Source: a virus. Taken from it: a stretch of DNA of 64,000 bases. This document shows, piece after piece, positions 42,366 to 50,256 of the stretch. Each line of letters begins with the position of its first letter. Position 1 is the stretch's first letter. The stretch is taken from positions 1-64,000 of IMG/VR virus record IMGVR_UViG_3300027856_000008; one strand, 5' to 3'. The notes beneath the pieces are model-generated. The model saw only the letters and a program-made list of their open reading frames with translations. It was not told the DNA's origin and ran no database searches. The position numbers and the translations under genes are program-made.

Positions 42366-42932
42366 ATGACGAAAGTTAGGGCTTTAAAAACCAGAAAACA
42401 GATAAATGATGTTGGTGATTTACTGAATAAACATTATGGCAGGCATTTTTTGCAGATGTGGAGATTTGCTGTCAATGTTGGTTTAAGAATGGGTGATGTT
42501 CTTTCAATTTCCATGGAACAGGCAAAGAAGGGGTTAAAAGATGGTCACATAGAAATAAAGGAACAGAAAAAGAAAAAGTACAATAGATTTGATCTAAACA
42601 TTGTTGCCAAGCAAATAATAGAAGAAAGGGTGAAAGAGAATAAAACTGATCTCTGGCTTTTCCAATCTCATGGGAATAATGCCAAGGCTATGGAAAAGCC
42701 CATAAGCAGAAATGCTGTTTATTTGGCATTGAGGGAAGTCGGGCAAATCTATGGTGTTAAGCTTGGAACACACTCAGCAAGAAAAAGCAGGGCGCGTCTA
42801 ATGTATGAATCAGGTGAAACGCTAGAATCAATAGCAAGTGTTTTAAACCATGATGATATAAAAGATACTATCAAATATATTGATATTACTCAGGACGAAA
42901 AAGACAGAACATATCACGAATATGTGATTTAA
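42366..42932 (+). CDS. small tyrosine recombinase (catalytic domain only)
   Basis: The 188-residue protein has the complete set of tyrosine recombinase residues: R41 in GLRMGD, a lysine in KKKKYNRF (68-71), H136 and R139 in THSAR, H162 in LNHDD and the nucleophile Y171 in IKYID. It lacks the N-terminal core-binding and arm-binding domains of phage integrases (normally 300 aa or more). Such short enzymes resolve plasmid multimers or cooperate with other proteins. AAGTAGGAAAA precedes the ATG. Confidence 0.85.
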   Translation: MTKVRALKTRKQINDVGDLLNKHYGRHFLQMWRFAVNVGLRMGDVLSISMEQAKKGLKDGHIEIKEQKKKKYNRFDLNIVAKQIIEERVKENKTDLWLFQSHGNNAKAMEKPISRNAVYLALREVGQIYGVKLGTHSARKSRARLMYESGETLESIASVLNHDDIKDTIKYIDITQDEKDRTYHEYVI

Positions 42933-42941
42933 GGGCTATTA

Positions 42942-43391
42942 ATGAAATATTATGTTTATAAAATTACTTGTAATGCTGGTGGAAATTATAAAGGCATGGA
43001 ATATATAGGGGTTAAGAAACATATAAACCCACAGAAAGATCCTTACATGGGTGGTGGTGAGCTATTAAACTATTTTAAAGATAAATTAGGCATTGAATAT
43101 TTTACAAAAGAAATCTTGTATATATTGGATTCATCAGCAGAAGCTTATGAAATCGAAAAGTCATTAGTTGATGAATTTTATATAGGCAGAGAAGATACAT
43201 TCAACCTATGCTTGGGTGGCTTGCAAAACCGAAGATATGACTTTGCATGTGAGTGGAAACAAGAACTAAAACAATATTTAAGCGATATAACATTTGCAAA
43301 ATCTATGGTGCTTAAGGAAACAAGGGCAAAAGAATTAAGAGCGATAATTCAACAAAGAGTAAATCAAACTTATATTGATATTGAATTATAG
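42942..43391 (+). CDS. GIY-YIG (Seg-like) homing-type endonuclease
   Basis: The 149-residue protein begins YYVYKITCN, then YIGVKKH and PYMGGGELLNYF, ending the catalytic part with EIEKSLV and FNLCLGG. This is the Seg/GIY-YIG layout of T4-like free-standing homing nucleases. It follows the recombinase by nine bases. Confidence 0.75.
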   Translation: MKYYVYKITCNAGGNYKGMEYIGVKKHINPQKDPYMGGGELLNYFKDKLGIEYFTKEILYILDSSAEAYEIEKSLVDEFYIGREDTFNLCLGGLQNRRYDFACEWKQELKQYLSDITFAKSMVLKETRAKELRAIIQQRVNQTYIDIEL

Positions 43392-43433
43392 AATAATGGC
43401 ATATAGGCTATTTAAACTTAAAAGCGAGGGTAT

Positions 43434-43694
43434 ATGAGAAGTCCAGTTAAAGAATACGAAACAGATCCTAAATTTATTGAAGCTTTAGAGCTTGCAAAAA
43501 TTCTTGTCGAAGAAAAGCAATTTGATTTAGGGGCAGCGAAAAGGATTGCCAGTAAAAAGATAGGTTATAAGCCAATGTCGCATATTGGGGATCGGTTAGA
43601 ACAAATATATAACAATAAAGAAGTGCAAAAACTTTATGTTGACGATTTAAATGATGAATCACAAAAGTATTTTGAAGAATGTTCAGACGAATAG
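43434..43694 (+). CDS. small acidic helical protein, 86 aa
   Basis: AAAAGCGAGGGTAT precedes the ATG. A helix-turn-helix-like stretch (FDLGAAKRIASKKIGYK) is visible near the middle, followed by an acidic tail. DNA binding is possible but weakly supported. Confidence 0.55.
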   Translation: MRSPVKEYETDPKFIEALELAKILVEEKQFDLGAAKRIASKKIGYKPMSHIGDRLEQIYNNKEVQKLYVDDLNDESQKYFEECSDE

Positions 43695-43705
43695 GGATCT
43701 AAATA

Positions 43706-43972
43706 ATGGACTTTAGCCAAAGAATTAATCAATTACAAATAGATAATCCAGATCGTTTATTAATGGTTACTATTTATGATAGGCCGAGAGATTTCCCCAA
43801 ACATTTTATTGCGAGGGCATCTTTAACTGGTAGAAAGGGAATTGAACAAACAGGCTATTTTATAAGGGCTAATACACTTGAAGCGTTACAGGCTAAAATG
43901 TCTAAATTTGGTTTGTATTGGGTTGGTAGGCATGAGCAGGACGAGCCGCATATTGTTGGAGGTTGGATCTAA
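43706..43972 (+). CDS. conserved small phage protein, 88 aa
   Basis: The core VTIYDRPRDFPKHFIAR followed by a hydrophobic strand and YWVGRHEQDEPHIVGGWI matches a small protein family recurrent in gammaproteobacterial phages (YDRP.DfP..fvaR). Function unknown. The stop overlaps the next start. Confidence 0.65.
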   Translation: MDFSQRINQLQIDNPDRLLMVTIYDRPRDFPKHFIARASLTGRKGIEQTGYFIRANTLEALQAKMSKFGLYWVGRHEQDEPHIVGGWI

Positions 43973-44313
43973 TGTTTAAGGTACCGGAACAATACAGGGT
44001 TAAAAATGGGCTCATGGGAAGTGATGAAAGTTACGGGAATAATGGCGCATTTAAAATTAATAAGGCAACAGTTATCGCGTCCGATGGTGAAGGTTGGCAG
44101 CATGTTAGTGTTTCTTTGCCTAATAAAATTCCAAGTTGGGATCTAATGTGCAAAATTAAGATCCTATTTTGGGGCGAGGATGAATATGTGATCCAAATCC
44201 ACCCTCCAAAATCTGAATATGTAAATAATATGAAATTTTGTTTACATCTTTGGAAGCCGATTAATGATGTTCTACCAGTGCCAGATTCAATATTAGTGGG
44301 GTTGAAAAAATGA
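43972..44313 (+). CDS. DUF7694-like phage protein
   Basis: ATG 43972 overlaps the preceding stop and has GGAGG eight bases upstream. The sequence FKVPEQYRV, then ASDGEGWQHVSVSL and WDLMCKIKILFWGEDEYVIQ, broken at FW, is typical of a phage family annotated DUF7694. Function unknown. Confidence 0.7.
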   Translation: MFKVPEQYRVKNGLMGSDESYGNNGAFKINKATVIASDGEGWQHVSVSLPNKIPSWDLMCKIKILFWGEDEYVIQIHPPKSEYVNNMKFCLHLWKPINDVLPVPDSILVGLKK

Positions 44314-44540
44314 ACCATAAAATAAGAATGGATCAATTAAAATATCTTGAAGATAACCAATTTTATATAGAAGGCACTCTCGATTTTAGCGACTGCGAGA
44401 CTACGGGCGATATTATAGATGCTACATGCCAGATCTTAGTAGAACGATTCGATATAGCGCATGAGAACACTTATATTTGGGAGTTAATACAACAGGCTTG
44501 TTTTGAAAGTGCGGATAGGGGCATAGAAAATGACGAGTAA
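44310..44540 (+). CDS. small hypothetical protein, 76 aa
   Basis: Coupled by ATGA to the DUF7694-like gene. Acidic and helical, with three cysteines. No family recognised. Confidence 0.55.
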   Translation: MNHKIRMDQLKYLEDNQFYIEGTLDFSDCETTGDIIDATCQILVERFDIAHENTYIWELIQQACFESADRGIENDE

Positions 44541-44730
44541 ATATACAGCTTTATACATGGCTATTAAACAAAAGCTATGGTTTATTTATTTTCCAAACGA
44601 GGAAGATTTTACAGAAGAAAAAGCAGAAGAATTAGAAAAAGAAGTTAAGGAATTATACGACTTATTTCTAAAAAGAGGGTTAAGCCCTATTGATGAAAAT
44701 ATACAATATTTCCTTAATAATTGCGTATAA
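44530..44730 (+). CDS. small hypothetical protein, 66 aa
   Basis: Overlaps the previous gene by 11 bases. A helical, Glu/Lys-rich segment (EEDFTEEKAEELEKEVKEL) suggests a coiled coil. Function unknown. Confidence 0.5.
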   Translation: MTSKYTALYMAIKQKLWFIYFPNEEDFTEEKAEELEKEVKELYDLFLKRGLSPIDENIQYFLNNCV

Positions 44731-44760
44731 GCAGTTTCAACTAAAAAGCGAGGGTAAATA

Positions 44761-45297
44761 GTGACTAAGCAAACATTTTTAGAAGCAGTAAACAACACAG
44801 GCGAAGATATAACGTACAGGTTTAAATCGGTTGGGCTACAAAAGCGTAATTGCGCGGCTATGGCATATATCGGATATAAACAGCTACAGCTAAGGGGATT
44901 TGAACCAACAATCTGCTTTGGCAATGCCTTTTTTTCCGTAAATAAAAGTAAGTTCGGGATCATATCTTTTGGGGATCACGAACACAACGAACTGGTAACT
45001 AATGGACAGGTTAAGGGCCATTACTGGTTAGAATATAACGGGAGAATAATTGATTTTACTCTGCTATTTTTACATGACACTGTTAACGAGGTTAATAGGT
45101 TATGCCCTAACGAACCCACAGGACCAGTTAATATATCCACCAGCCCTATTGTATCAAGATTGAAAATAAAACCTTATAAAGAGCTATACAAGGGCAAGCT
45201 AGGCTATTGTTATGATAAGAAGAAAATCAATTGCGAAGAAATAAAAGAACCAAACGGTACATTTAAAGAATTTTTGAAAATGATGGGGGTTTTATAA
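44761..45297 (+). CDS. possible transglutaminase-like protein, 178 aa
   Basis: A GTG start follows AAGCGAGGGTAAATA. The order of a cysteine at the start of a helix (RNCAAMAYIGYKQL), a histidine in GHYWLEY and an aspartate in GRIIDFT fits the Cys-His-Asp triad of transglutaminase-like folds, with the H-W-x-E and D-x-T signature. The assignment is tentative. It overlaps the next start by one base. Confidence 0.45.
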   Translation: MTKQTFLEAVNNTGEDITYRFKSVGLQKRNCAAMAYIGYKQLQLRGFEPTICFGNAFFSVNKSKFGIISFGDHEHNELVTNGQVKGHYWLEYNGRIIDFTLLFLHDTVNEVNRLCPNEPTGPVNISTSPIVSRLKIKPYKELYKGKLGYCYDKKKINCEEIKEPNGTFKEFLKMMGVL

Positions 45298-45569
45298 TGG
45301 AAGAATTTAAACAGAAAGCAGCGATAAAAAAAAGGCAAGACCACTTTTTAGATCTTTTAAGCCAGTTTTGTGATCGCAAAAAAGCAGAGCCAGCGGCATA
45401 TCTGCCAATGAGCGTTTTAGCTTTTGAAGATATGTTCGATATACCAATTATGACAGGTGAGATAGGCGGTATTTTAAATATTGGTAGTCATGTTTTTGCG
45501 TACTGGATGAATGGCAGATGTTATTCAATGGATAAAGCAGACGTTGATAAAATAACATTCTGCAAATAA
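45297..45569 (+). CDS. hypothetical protein, 90 aa
   Basis: Coupled to the preceding gene (TAATG). The N-terminus is basic and helical, the C-terminus strand-rich. No family recognised. A hairpin follows. Confidence 0.55.
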   Translation: MEEFKQKAAIKKRQDHFLDLLSQFCDRKKAEPAAYLPMSVLAFEDMFDIPIMTGEIGGILNIGSHVFAYWMNGRCYSMDKADVDKITFCK

Positions 45570-45578
45570 AAGGGGGTG

Positions 45579-45612
45579 TTAAAACTCGGTGTCCAAATTA
45601 GCCGAGTTTTAA
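45579..45612 (+). terminator. 11-bp hairpin, probable terminator
   Basis: TTAAAACTCGG and CCGAGTTTTAA are perfect complements around a 12-base loop. The T residues lie within the stem, so efficiency is uncertain. Confidence 0.55.
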
Positions 45613-45674
45613 CAAATGATTAGCTCACACATTTAATCACAGGGCTATTGTATATAACAAAAGGAATAAATCAA

Positions 45675-45923
45675 GTGAGGATAGGCAATAATAAAAAAAG
45701 GGCTTGTGCGAAACATCAGGATTTACCCGTTGGTTTATATGAAAGAACATATTTTAATATTAAAAATGGCATTAGATATGATTATGTTGCTATATCGGGG
45801 ATCTGTACTGTTAAAAGTAAAGTAGTATTTTTTTCACGGAACTTTGGCAATAAAAGAACAAGGGAACAAGCCATAAAAGAAGTTGTTGAATGGCGAGAAA
45901 ATAAGTTTATGGAAAATAAATAA
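45675..45923 (+). CDS. AP2-like small protein, paralogue group copy 2
   Basis: GTG 45675 with AAAGGA upstream is preferred to the TTG at 45648. The sequence DLPVGLYERTY, then RYDYVAISGIC, and FFSRNFGNKRTREQAIKEVVEW matches the genes at 32896 and 45935. DNA binding is inferred from the AP2-like pattern. Confidence 0.55.
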   Translation: MRIGNNKKRACAKHQDLPVGLYERTYFNIKNGIRYDYVAISGICTVKSKVVFFSRNFGNKRTREQAIKEVVEWRENKFMENK

Positions 45924-45934
45924 GAGGCGATTTT

Positions 45935-46375
45935 ATGACAGTTACTAAATATAAAAAAATGTGGCTTAGTCATATAGTCGGTATTGATGGTGTGATACAT
46001 CAAAGATTTTTTGATACTGAATACGAGGGGAAAGAATACGAAAGCAGTTTAACACTTTCAGATTTGGACTTTTCTATTTACCAAGAAAACCAAAAGGAAA
46101 ATAAAAATAACGAGCTTAGGCATAAATCAGGTGATTTGCCCGAGGGGTTATATGAAATTAAATTTACGCTTACTAGGCAGGGTAAGCGGTATCACTATGT
46201 AGCTATTAAGGCGGTCTGTATTGTTGATGGAAAGAGGGTCAGTTCAATGAAGAATTTCAACATTAAAGTAAGCAGGGATGAAGCTATAGAAATTGTGAAT
46301 AAATGGCGATTGGATAATATTTCAAAGCATGAGCAAAAAATAAAAAGGAAGAAAAATGCTAAAAAAAATAAATGA
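45935..46375 (+). CDS. AP2-like protein, paralogue group copy 3
   Basis: TAAGAGGCGAT precedes the ATG. The 146-residue protein adds an N-terminal 65-residue domain to the shared unit (DLPEGLYEIKF, then RYHYVAIKAVC and NFNIKVSRDEAIEIVNKWR) and a C-terminal Lys-rich tail. It is a diverged tandem copy of the 45675 gene. Confidence 0.55.
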   Translation: MTVTKYKKMWLSHIVGIDGVIHQRFFDTEYEGKEYESSLTLSDLDFSIYQENQKENKNNELRHKSGDLPEGLYEIKFTLTRQGKRYHYVAIKAVCIVDGKRVSSMKNFNIKVSRDEAIEIVNKWRLDNISKHEQKIKRKKNAKKNK

Positions 46376-46607
46376 ATTCGATAGGTGTTGCGGTACAACA
46401 TGCGATAAAGATAAATTAGCGAAAGATTACTTAGAATTAGAATTAATAATCAATGCGAAGCAGGAAGAAATAGACGAAGTCGATTTAATTAATTTTGAAT
46501 TACAAGAAAAAATAAAAGTGCTTGAATTTACTGTGAAAATATTCAAAGATAGGATAGATCAATTATTAGAAAAATATGAAAACTATTCAACTGAAAGGAA
46601 ACATTAA
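46356..46607 (+). CDS. coiled-coil protein, 83 aa
   Basis: AAAAGGAAGAAAA, inside the previous gene, precedes the ATG. CCGTTC near the N-terminus is followed by a long coiled coil (LELELIINAKQEEID). Function unknown; resembles small phage oligomeric factors. Confidence 0.55.
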   Translation: MLKKINEFDRCCGTTCDKDKLAKDYLELELIINAKQEEIDEVDLINFELQEKIKVLEFTVKIFKDRIDQLLEKYENYSTERKH

Positions 46608-46609
46608 AA

Positions 46610-47575
46610 ATGACTGTAGCGGAACTAACAAGACAAGAAATATCACAAGAGGTTTTTTTAACTGATCCAAATACTGGTGATCCAGTTTCTTTTGAAAGGG
46701 TCAAAGTTACTAAGCAAATGGCAAAGAAATTCCTATCTAAAAATCATAAAAATAATAGATCACTTAGGCCGAAAGTTGTTAGAAGTTATGCGGAAGTAAT
46801 GAATTCAGGGCTTTGGCAATGCTTTAGTGAGTCAGTGAAGTTTGATAAAAATGGCGTTTTGATAGACGGCGCTCACCGAATTTCTGCGATCATTGAAAGT
46901 AACAAATCTTTTGTTTATATGTCTATTTTGAGAGGCTTACCGCCAGAATCCATCCTTGCTATTGATAATGGGGTTTCGAGATCATTACAGGATAGTTTTG
47001 TTATCAGTGGGCGTAAAATGACCAATATTAGCAGCGTTACAAGCTCGGTTTCTTTACTTTCTAGGCTATCAGATACTTTTAGCAAAGATATAACCTATGC
47101 GACAGTCGAGGGATATTGGGTTAAAAACAATATGGCGGTAATTGAATTTTTTGATACGTTAAAAGGCTTTAAAGAATCAACATTCCGCTTTTTCAAGAAT
47201 TATAAATATACCTATATGAGCCGTAATTTCAGTCTCGGTGTAATGGTTGCCATGCACTATTTATTTGATAATGAAGATCAACTCGATGATGGTGGGAGCG
47301 TTTGCCATTCGTTAATGATGTCATTCGAGTCTGGTATTCCTTTTGATGGACTTGGTACAGAATCCCCTTGTTTTCACGTTATAAACCGTATTAGAAAAAT
47401 AAAAGAAGTTGGCGGCAGATTAAGATTTGAAGATCAGATCCGCTTATTTCTTTGGGCATATCAGCAAACTTTGCTAAATTTAAGACCAAAGCAGTTACCT
47501 CAAAAACAAGATTGGTTATTTGATGATATAACAATTAAATCTATGGGTAACGCAAAGAAAAAATTAATGCAGTAA
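46610..47575 (+). CDS. ParB/Srx-superfamily-like protein, 321 aa
   Basis: The first 120 residues (RPKVVRSYAEVMNSGLW, then VLIDGAHRISAIIES and AIDNGVSRSLQD) match the ParB/sulfiredoxin-like domain seen in many phage and mobile-element proteins, with the LIDGxHR signature. It is distinct from the ParB-like protein at 61586. The C-terminal 200 residues are helical and unassigned. GAAAGGAAAC precedes the ATG. Confidence 0.65.
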   Translation: MTVAELTRQEISQEVFLTDPNTGDPVSFERVKVTKQMAKKFLSKNHKNNRSLRPKVVRSYAEVMNSGLWQCFSESVKFDKNGVLIDGAHRISAIIESNKSFVYMSILRGLPPESILAIDNGVSRSLQDSFVISGRKMTNISSVTSSVSLLSRLSDTFSKDITYATVEGYWVKNNMAVIEFFDTLKGFKESTFRFFKNYKYTYMSRNFSLGVMVAMHYLFDNEDQLDDGGSVCHSLMMSFESGIPFDGLGTESPCFHVINRIRKIKEVGGRLRFEDQIRLFLWAYQQTLLNLRPKQLPQKQDWLFDDITIKSMGNAKKKLMQ

Positions 47576-47593
47576 TGCGTATATAAATCATAT

Positions 47594-47610
47594 GGCGGGG
47601 TTTTCCCGCT
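47594..47610 (+). terminator. hairpin before the HU-like gene
   Basis: GCGGG and CCCGC form a stem around GTTTT, in the gap between two genes. With only a short T stretch it may be an attenuator. Confidence 0.4.
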
Positions 47611-47626
47611 TTACTTAAGGAAGGTT

Positions 47627-48238
47627 ATGAAAACTAATTATAACGATTTACAGACTCTTACAAAGCGTTGTTTAGCTGAAATAATTATGCCGATATCATC
47701 GCTCGATGTTAGAAAATCACAAAGTATAATTGAAAACTTTTTTAATTTTGTTGCCAGTGAGTTAAAGCAGGGCAGACATTTAGCAATAAAAGGTGCTGGC
47801 ACTATGCGGTTGTCAGTTAAGGGCGAAAGACCAGTGCGAAACCCTAAAAATTTAGAAGATTTTACTTTGGCAAAAAGAGCAGCCGTAAAGCTTGGTGTTT
47901 CACATAATAGTAAACTTGATTTAATTAAAAGCACTCAAATAGGTTGTGAAGAATTAAGAACAGCTATTCGTGAAAATACTCATATGACGGCTATGCAATC
48001 TTTGTTGATTCATAAAAAAATATTAGAAGTTATAAAAGAAGTTGCAGAAAATAGAACAAGAATTGAAATAAGATGCTTCGGAACATTCTTCCCTGTAACA
48101 AAAAAAGCTGGCATAGTTAGAAACCCAAAAACAGGCGATAGAGTTAATATGCCAGAAAGAAGCTTTGTTAAATTTAAAATTAGCAAAGCACTTCGAGAAG
48201 ATATTGAAAGCGGTGAATTATTTCAAAGCGTTATTTAG
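47627..48238 (+). CDS. tandem HU/IHF-like DNA-binding protein
   Basis: HU/IHF proteins bend DNA as dimers. This 203-residue chain carries two units: residues about 28-75 with FFNFVASELKQGRHLAIKGAG and RPVRNPKN, and residues about 130-192 with EVIKEVAENRTRIEIRCFGTF and RNPKTGDRVNMP. Each has the beta-arm RNPK motif that intercalates into DNA. A single chain could replace the usual dimer. AAGGAAGG precedes the ATG; the stop overlaps the convergent RHH gene by eight bases. Confidence 0.75.
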   Translation: MKTNYNDLQTLTKRCLAEIIMPISSLDVRKSQSIIENFFNFVASELKQGRHLAIKGAGTMRLSVKGERPVRNPKNLEDFTLAKRAAVKLGVSHNSKLDLIKSTQIGCEELRTAIRENTHMTAMQSLLIHKKILEVIKEVAENRTRIEIRCFGTFFPVTKKAGIVRNPKTGDRVNMPERSFVKFKISKALREDIESGELFQSVI

Positions 48239-48395
48239 GCTTGTAGTGCCAGAGTCCTTTTTCTAATATTTCGGATAGCATTGCGTTAAAAGATCTGTTT
48301 TCTTGTTTTGATAATTCAATCACACGAAAATAGATCTTAGGGCTTAGTTTAAAAGTGCCTTTTTTGATTTTTTCATTATTTCTATTTTTGCTCAT
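48231..48395 (-). CDS. Arc-like ribbon-helix-helix repressor, 54 aa
   Basis: On the minus strand GGAAGGGAATATGTT precedes the start at 48395. The product reads GTFKLSPKIYFRVIELSKQ, then NRSFNAMLSEILEKGLW, the strand-helix-helix pattern of Arc/MetJ-type repressors. It is the second leftward gene and is divergent from the gene at 48463 across a 67-bp gap that holds a TGATAAT motif. It is therefore a candidate controller of the lytic or early region. Confidence 0.65.
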   Translation of the reverse strand: MSKNRNNEKIKKGTFKLSPKIYFRVIELSKQENRSFNAMLSEILEKGLWHYKPK

Positions 48396-48462
48396 AACAT
48401 ATTCCCTTCCAGTTGATAATATAGAGTAAAGCAGAGTTTTTTAATTCTACTAAACTTTATTC

Positions 48463-48669
48463 ATGCAAAAATTTTCAAAAACAAATCTTGTTTGGATCAT
48501 AGCTTGCCAAATGTCTGGTGATGAAATGCCGAAGCAATGGCAAATTATCACAGGGTATAGAGCGTTAGTTCGTAGTATCTTAAGCCGTAAAAGGCTAGGT
48601 TTGCCCGTATATGAACATATGGTCGAATACCGAGAAGCCAAAAAAATCATATTTCCAAATAGCCATTAA
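48463..48669 (+). CDS. small hypothetical protein, 68 aa
   Basis: The start lies directly after ACTAAACTTTATTC, a late-like motif, with no clear ribosome binding site, so translation may be leaderless or start later. The protein has a basic middle (RALVRSILSRKRLG). No family recognised. Confidence 0.45.
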   Translation: MQKFSKTNLVWIIACQMSGDEMPKQWQIITGYRALVRSILSRKRLGLPVYEHMVEYREAKKIIFPNSH

Positions 48670-48684
48670 ATATTTAATTCGTAA

Positions 48685-48776
48685 AAGTAATAAAAAAAGC
48701 TTTACTTCAAATGATAAAGTGATAATATGACACCATCAGAACGAAGCAACGAATTAAAATATTAAGTGAGATTAAA
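48685..48776 (+). promoter_or_regulatory. early promoter/leader cassette, copy 5
   Basis: AAGTAATAAAAAAAGC leads into TTTACT (48701-48706) and TAATAT (48723-48728), 16 bases apart. TGATAA-AG-TGATAA (48712-48725) fills the spacer. The leader holds CACCATCAGAACGAAGCAACG and ends AAGTGAGATTAAA. Confidence 0.75.
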
Positions 48777-48989
48777 ATGAGTATTTCAGAAAAAGCAATT
48801 GAAAATGGTCAGAAAATAACTAACCAGAATATCATTGATGATTTAAAAAATGGTGATTGGGATTGTCTTTATTTTGCCAAAGAAGATCAAATTTACAACC
48901 TTATTGATTGTGGCAAAATTGACGAGGATTTTGGATCTCGTTATGAAGATTATCAAGAAGAATTAAGATGTATGAAAGCTGAGTTTTAA
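48777..48989 (+). CDS. small acidic protein, 70 aa
   Basis: First gene after cassette 5. Acidic (DLKNGDWDCLYFAKEDQIY), no recognised family. The next gene starts two bases after its stop. Confidence 0.55.
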   Translation: MSISEKAIENGQKITNQNIIDDLKNGDWDCLYFAKEDQIYNLIDCGKIDEDFGSRYEDYQEELRCMKAEF

Positions 48990-48991
48990 TA

Positions 48992-49177
48992 ATGAAAATT
49001 GAATTTACCGTTGACGAAATCAAGATACTGCTAGAAGGTTTAGCAGCAGAAAGACAGCGGTTAATTCAATGTATTAAAGCAACAAGAGACGAGAGACAGG
49101 TTATTGATTTGCGGATCAACTTGGCAACGTCAAGAAAGATAACCTTAAAATTAGAAAATGCGAAGATAGGATTTTAA
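48992..49177 (+). CDS. small helical protein, 61 aa
   Basis: Charged helices (LLEGLAAERQRLIQCIKATRD) suggest a two-helix coiled coil. It lies between two closely spaced genes. No function assigned. Confidence 0.55.
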   Translation: MKIEFTVDEIKILLEGLAAERQRLIQCIKATRDERQVIDLRINLATSRKITLKLENAKIGF

Positions 49178-49180
49178 AAG

Positions 49181-49510
49181 ATGAATTTTATACATGGTCA
49201 CGATAGTTGTAATACAGATTTAAACCCCGATGCGATAATGCACCGTAACAAGCCCATAAAGGATTTAATTCTAAATCATGCTGTAGATATTAAGTTTGTA
49301 TTAGATCAGCGTATAGTCGGAATGGGCGTAACAGATTTGGTTTGTTACTTGTTAGATTGCGCTTTGCCACATCACGAACACTTATTACCTAAAGGCTATC
49401 AAGAAAAAGCTTATGAATATTATTATCACGGTGCTTTTAAAAGTATCAGGCGATATTGTAAAGATAAAACACTTGAAGATTTATTAAGGGTTTACAACGC
49501 ACGTTGGTAA
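49181..49510 (+). CDS. hypothetical protein, 109 aa
   Basis: Three bases after the previous gene. Rich in His (GHDSC near the start, PHHEH in the middle) and Cys, which suggests a metal site, but no family was recognised. Confidence 0.55.
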   Translation: MNFIHGHDSCNTDLNPDAIMHRNKPIKDLILNHAVDIKFVLDQRIVGMGVTDLVCYLLDCALPHHEHLLPKGYQEKAYEYYYHGAFKSIRRYCKDKTLEDLLRVYNARW

Positions 49511-49578
49511 TTGTTCCCGATCACATAAATAGAAATAGATACTAAACTCAAATGACTTTTAATTATTTGGGTTTTTTT

Positions 49579-49977
49579 ATGCGTGGATTATCGAGAGTGA
49601 CAATTTTTGGCGAAATAACCGCTATGGAAATAAGCGAGTCGAGTTCTGGTGGTAAGTTTAATGTGGTGGTTAATGTTTTAGAAAACTATTCGATACAAAC
49701 GCCCACAGGGATCATGGACAGGAAAGAATTTCACAGGGTTGTTATTTATGGAGGTGCTGCGAAGCTGGCTAGTAAGTTTTTGAAGGTCGGGTGCGTATTT
49801 TTTACAGAGTCGGGAATGTTAAGAACAACCGAAAACAAATCTGGCAGATTTTCTAGGATCATAACTTATGACATTGAAATTTTAGATCAATATAAAACTA
49901 AGCAGGAAACCACCAGCAGGGCGAAAGATTCAATTTCAAATATTAAACAAAAATTAAATGCCAAGAATAATGAATAA
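49579..49977 (+). CDS. ssb: single-stranded DNA-binding protein
   Basis: SSB coats single-stranded DNA in replication and recombination. ATG 49579 gives the normal SSB start MRGLSRVTIFGEI; an ATG at 49552 is possible. The OB-fold pattern is visible (FNVVVNVLENYSI, then FHRVVIYGGAAKLASKFLKVG and a GRFSRIITYDIEIL end). The C-terminus is short and lacks the acidic DDIPF tip. A strong terminator follows. Confidence 0.8.
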   Translation: MRGLSRVTIFGEITAMEISESSSGGKFNVVVNVLENYSIQTPTGIMDRKEFHRVVIYGGAAKLASKFLKVGCVFFTESGMLRTTENKSGRFSRIITYDIEILDQYKTKQETTSRAKDSISNIKQKLNAKNNE

Positions 49978-50033
49978 ATGATATTTATCAACTACTATGA
50001 AAGTGTCTTGGTATTCCTAAAGTTGAGTACAAT

Positions 50034-50072
50034 CCCACTTATTAATTTATCAGGTTAATAAGTGGGGTTTTT
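50034..50072 (+). terminator. rho-independent terminator after ssb
   Basis: CCCACTTATTAA and TTAATAAGTGGG are a perfect 12-bp stem with a nine-base loop, followed by a T-rich stretch. Confidence 0.85.
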
Positions 50073-50088
50073 AATTGGAGCGAATAAA

Positions 50089-50256
50089 ATGTTTTTATTA
50101 ATGACGCTATTGGTCTTTATATTGGTTAACGTTTTAGTTTTTGCTTTATTAAAATTGTATAACGCTTACACCTTTAATGAATTAGATCTAGAAACAACCG
50201 CTAGTATTTTAATTTTAGTTAATCTATTTACTTTAGGTGCGCTATTCACCATCTAA
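50089..50256 (+). CDS. small two-helix membrane protein, 55 aa
   Basis: ATG 50089 follows TTGGAGCGAATAAA. Two hydrophobic segments (residues about 2-20 and 37-53) flank a short polar loop. It could be a small holin-like or exclusion protein; there is no specific evidence. Confidence 0.55.
   Translation: MFLLMTLLVFILVNVLVFALLKLYNAYTFNELDLETTASILILVNLFTLGALFTI

Noticed and set aside
42366-42932. Full phage integrase
   Set aside because: The catalytic domain is complete, but the protein is only 188 aa and lacks arm- and core-binding domains, so it is called a small recombinase.
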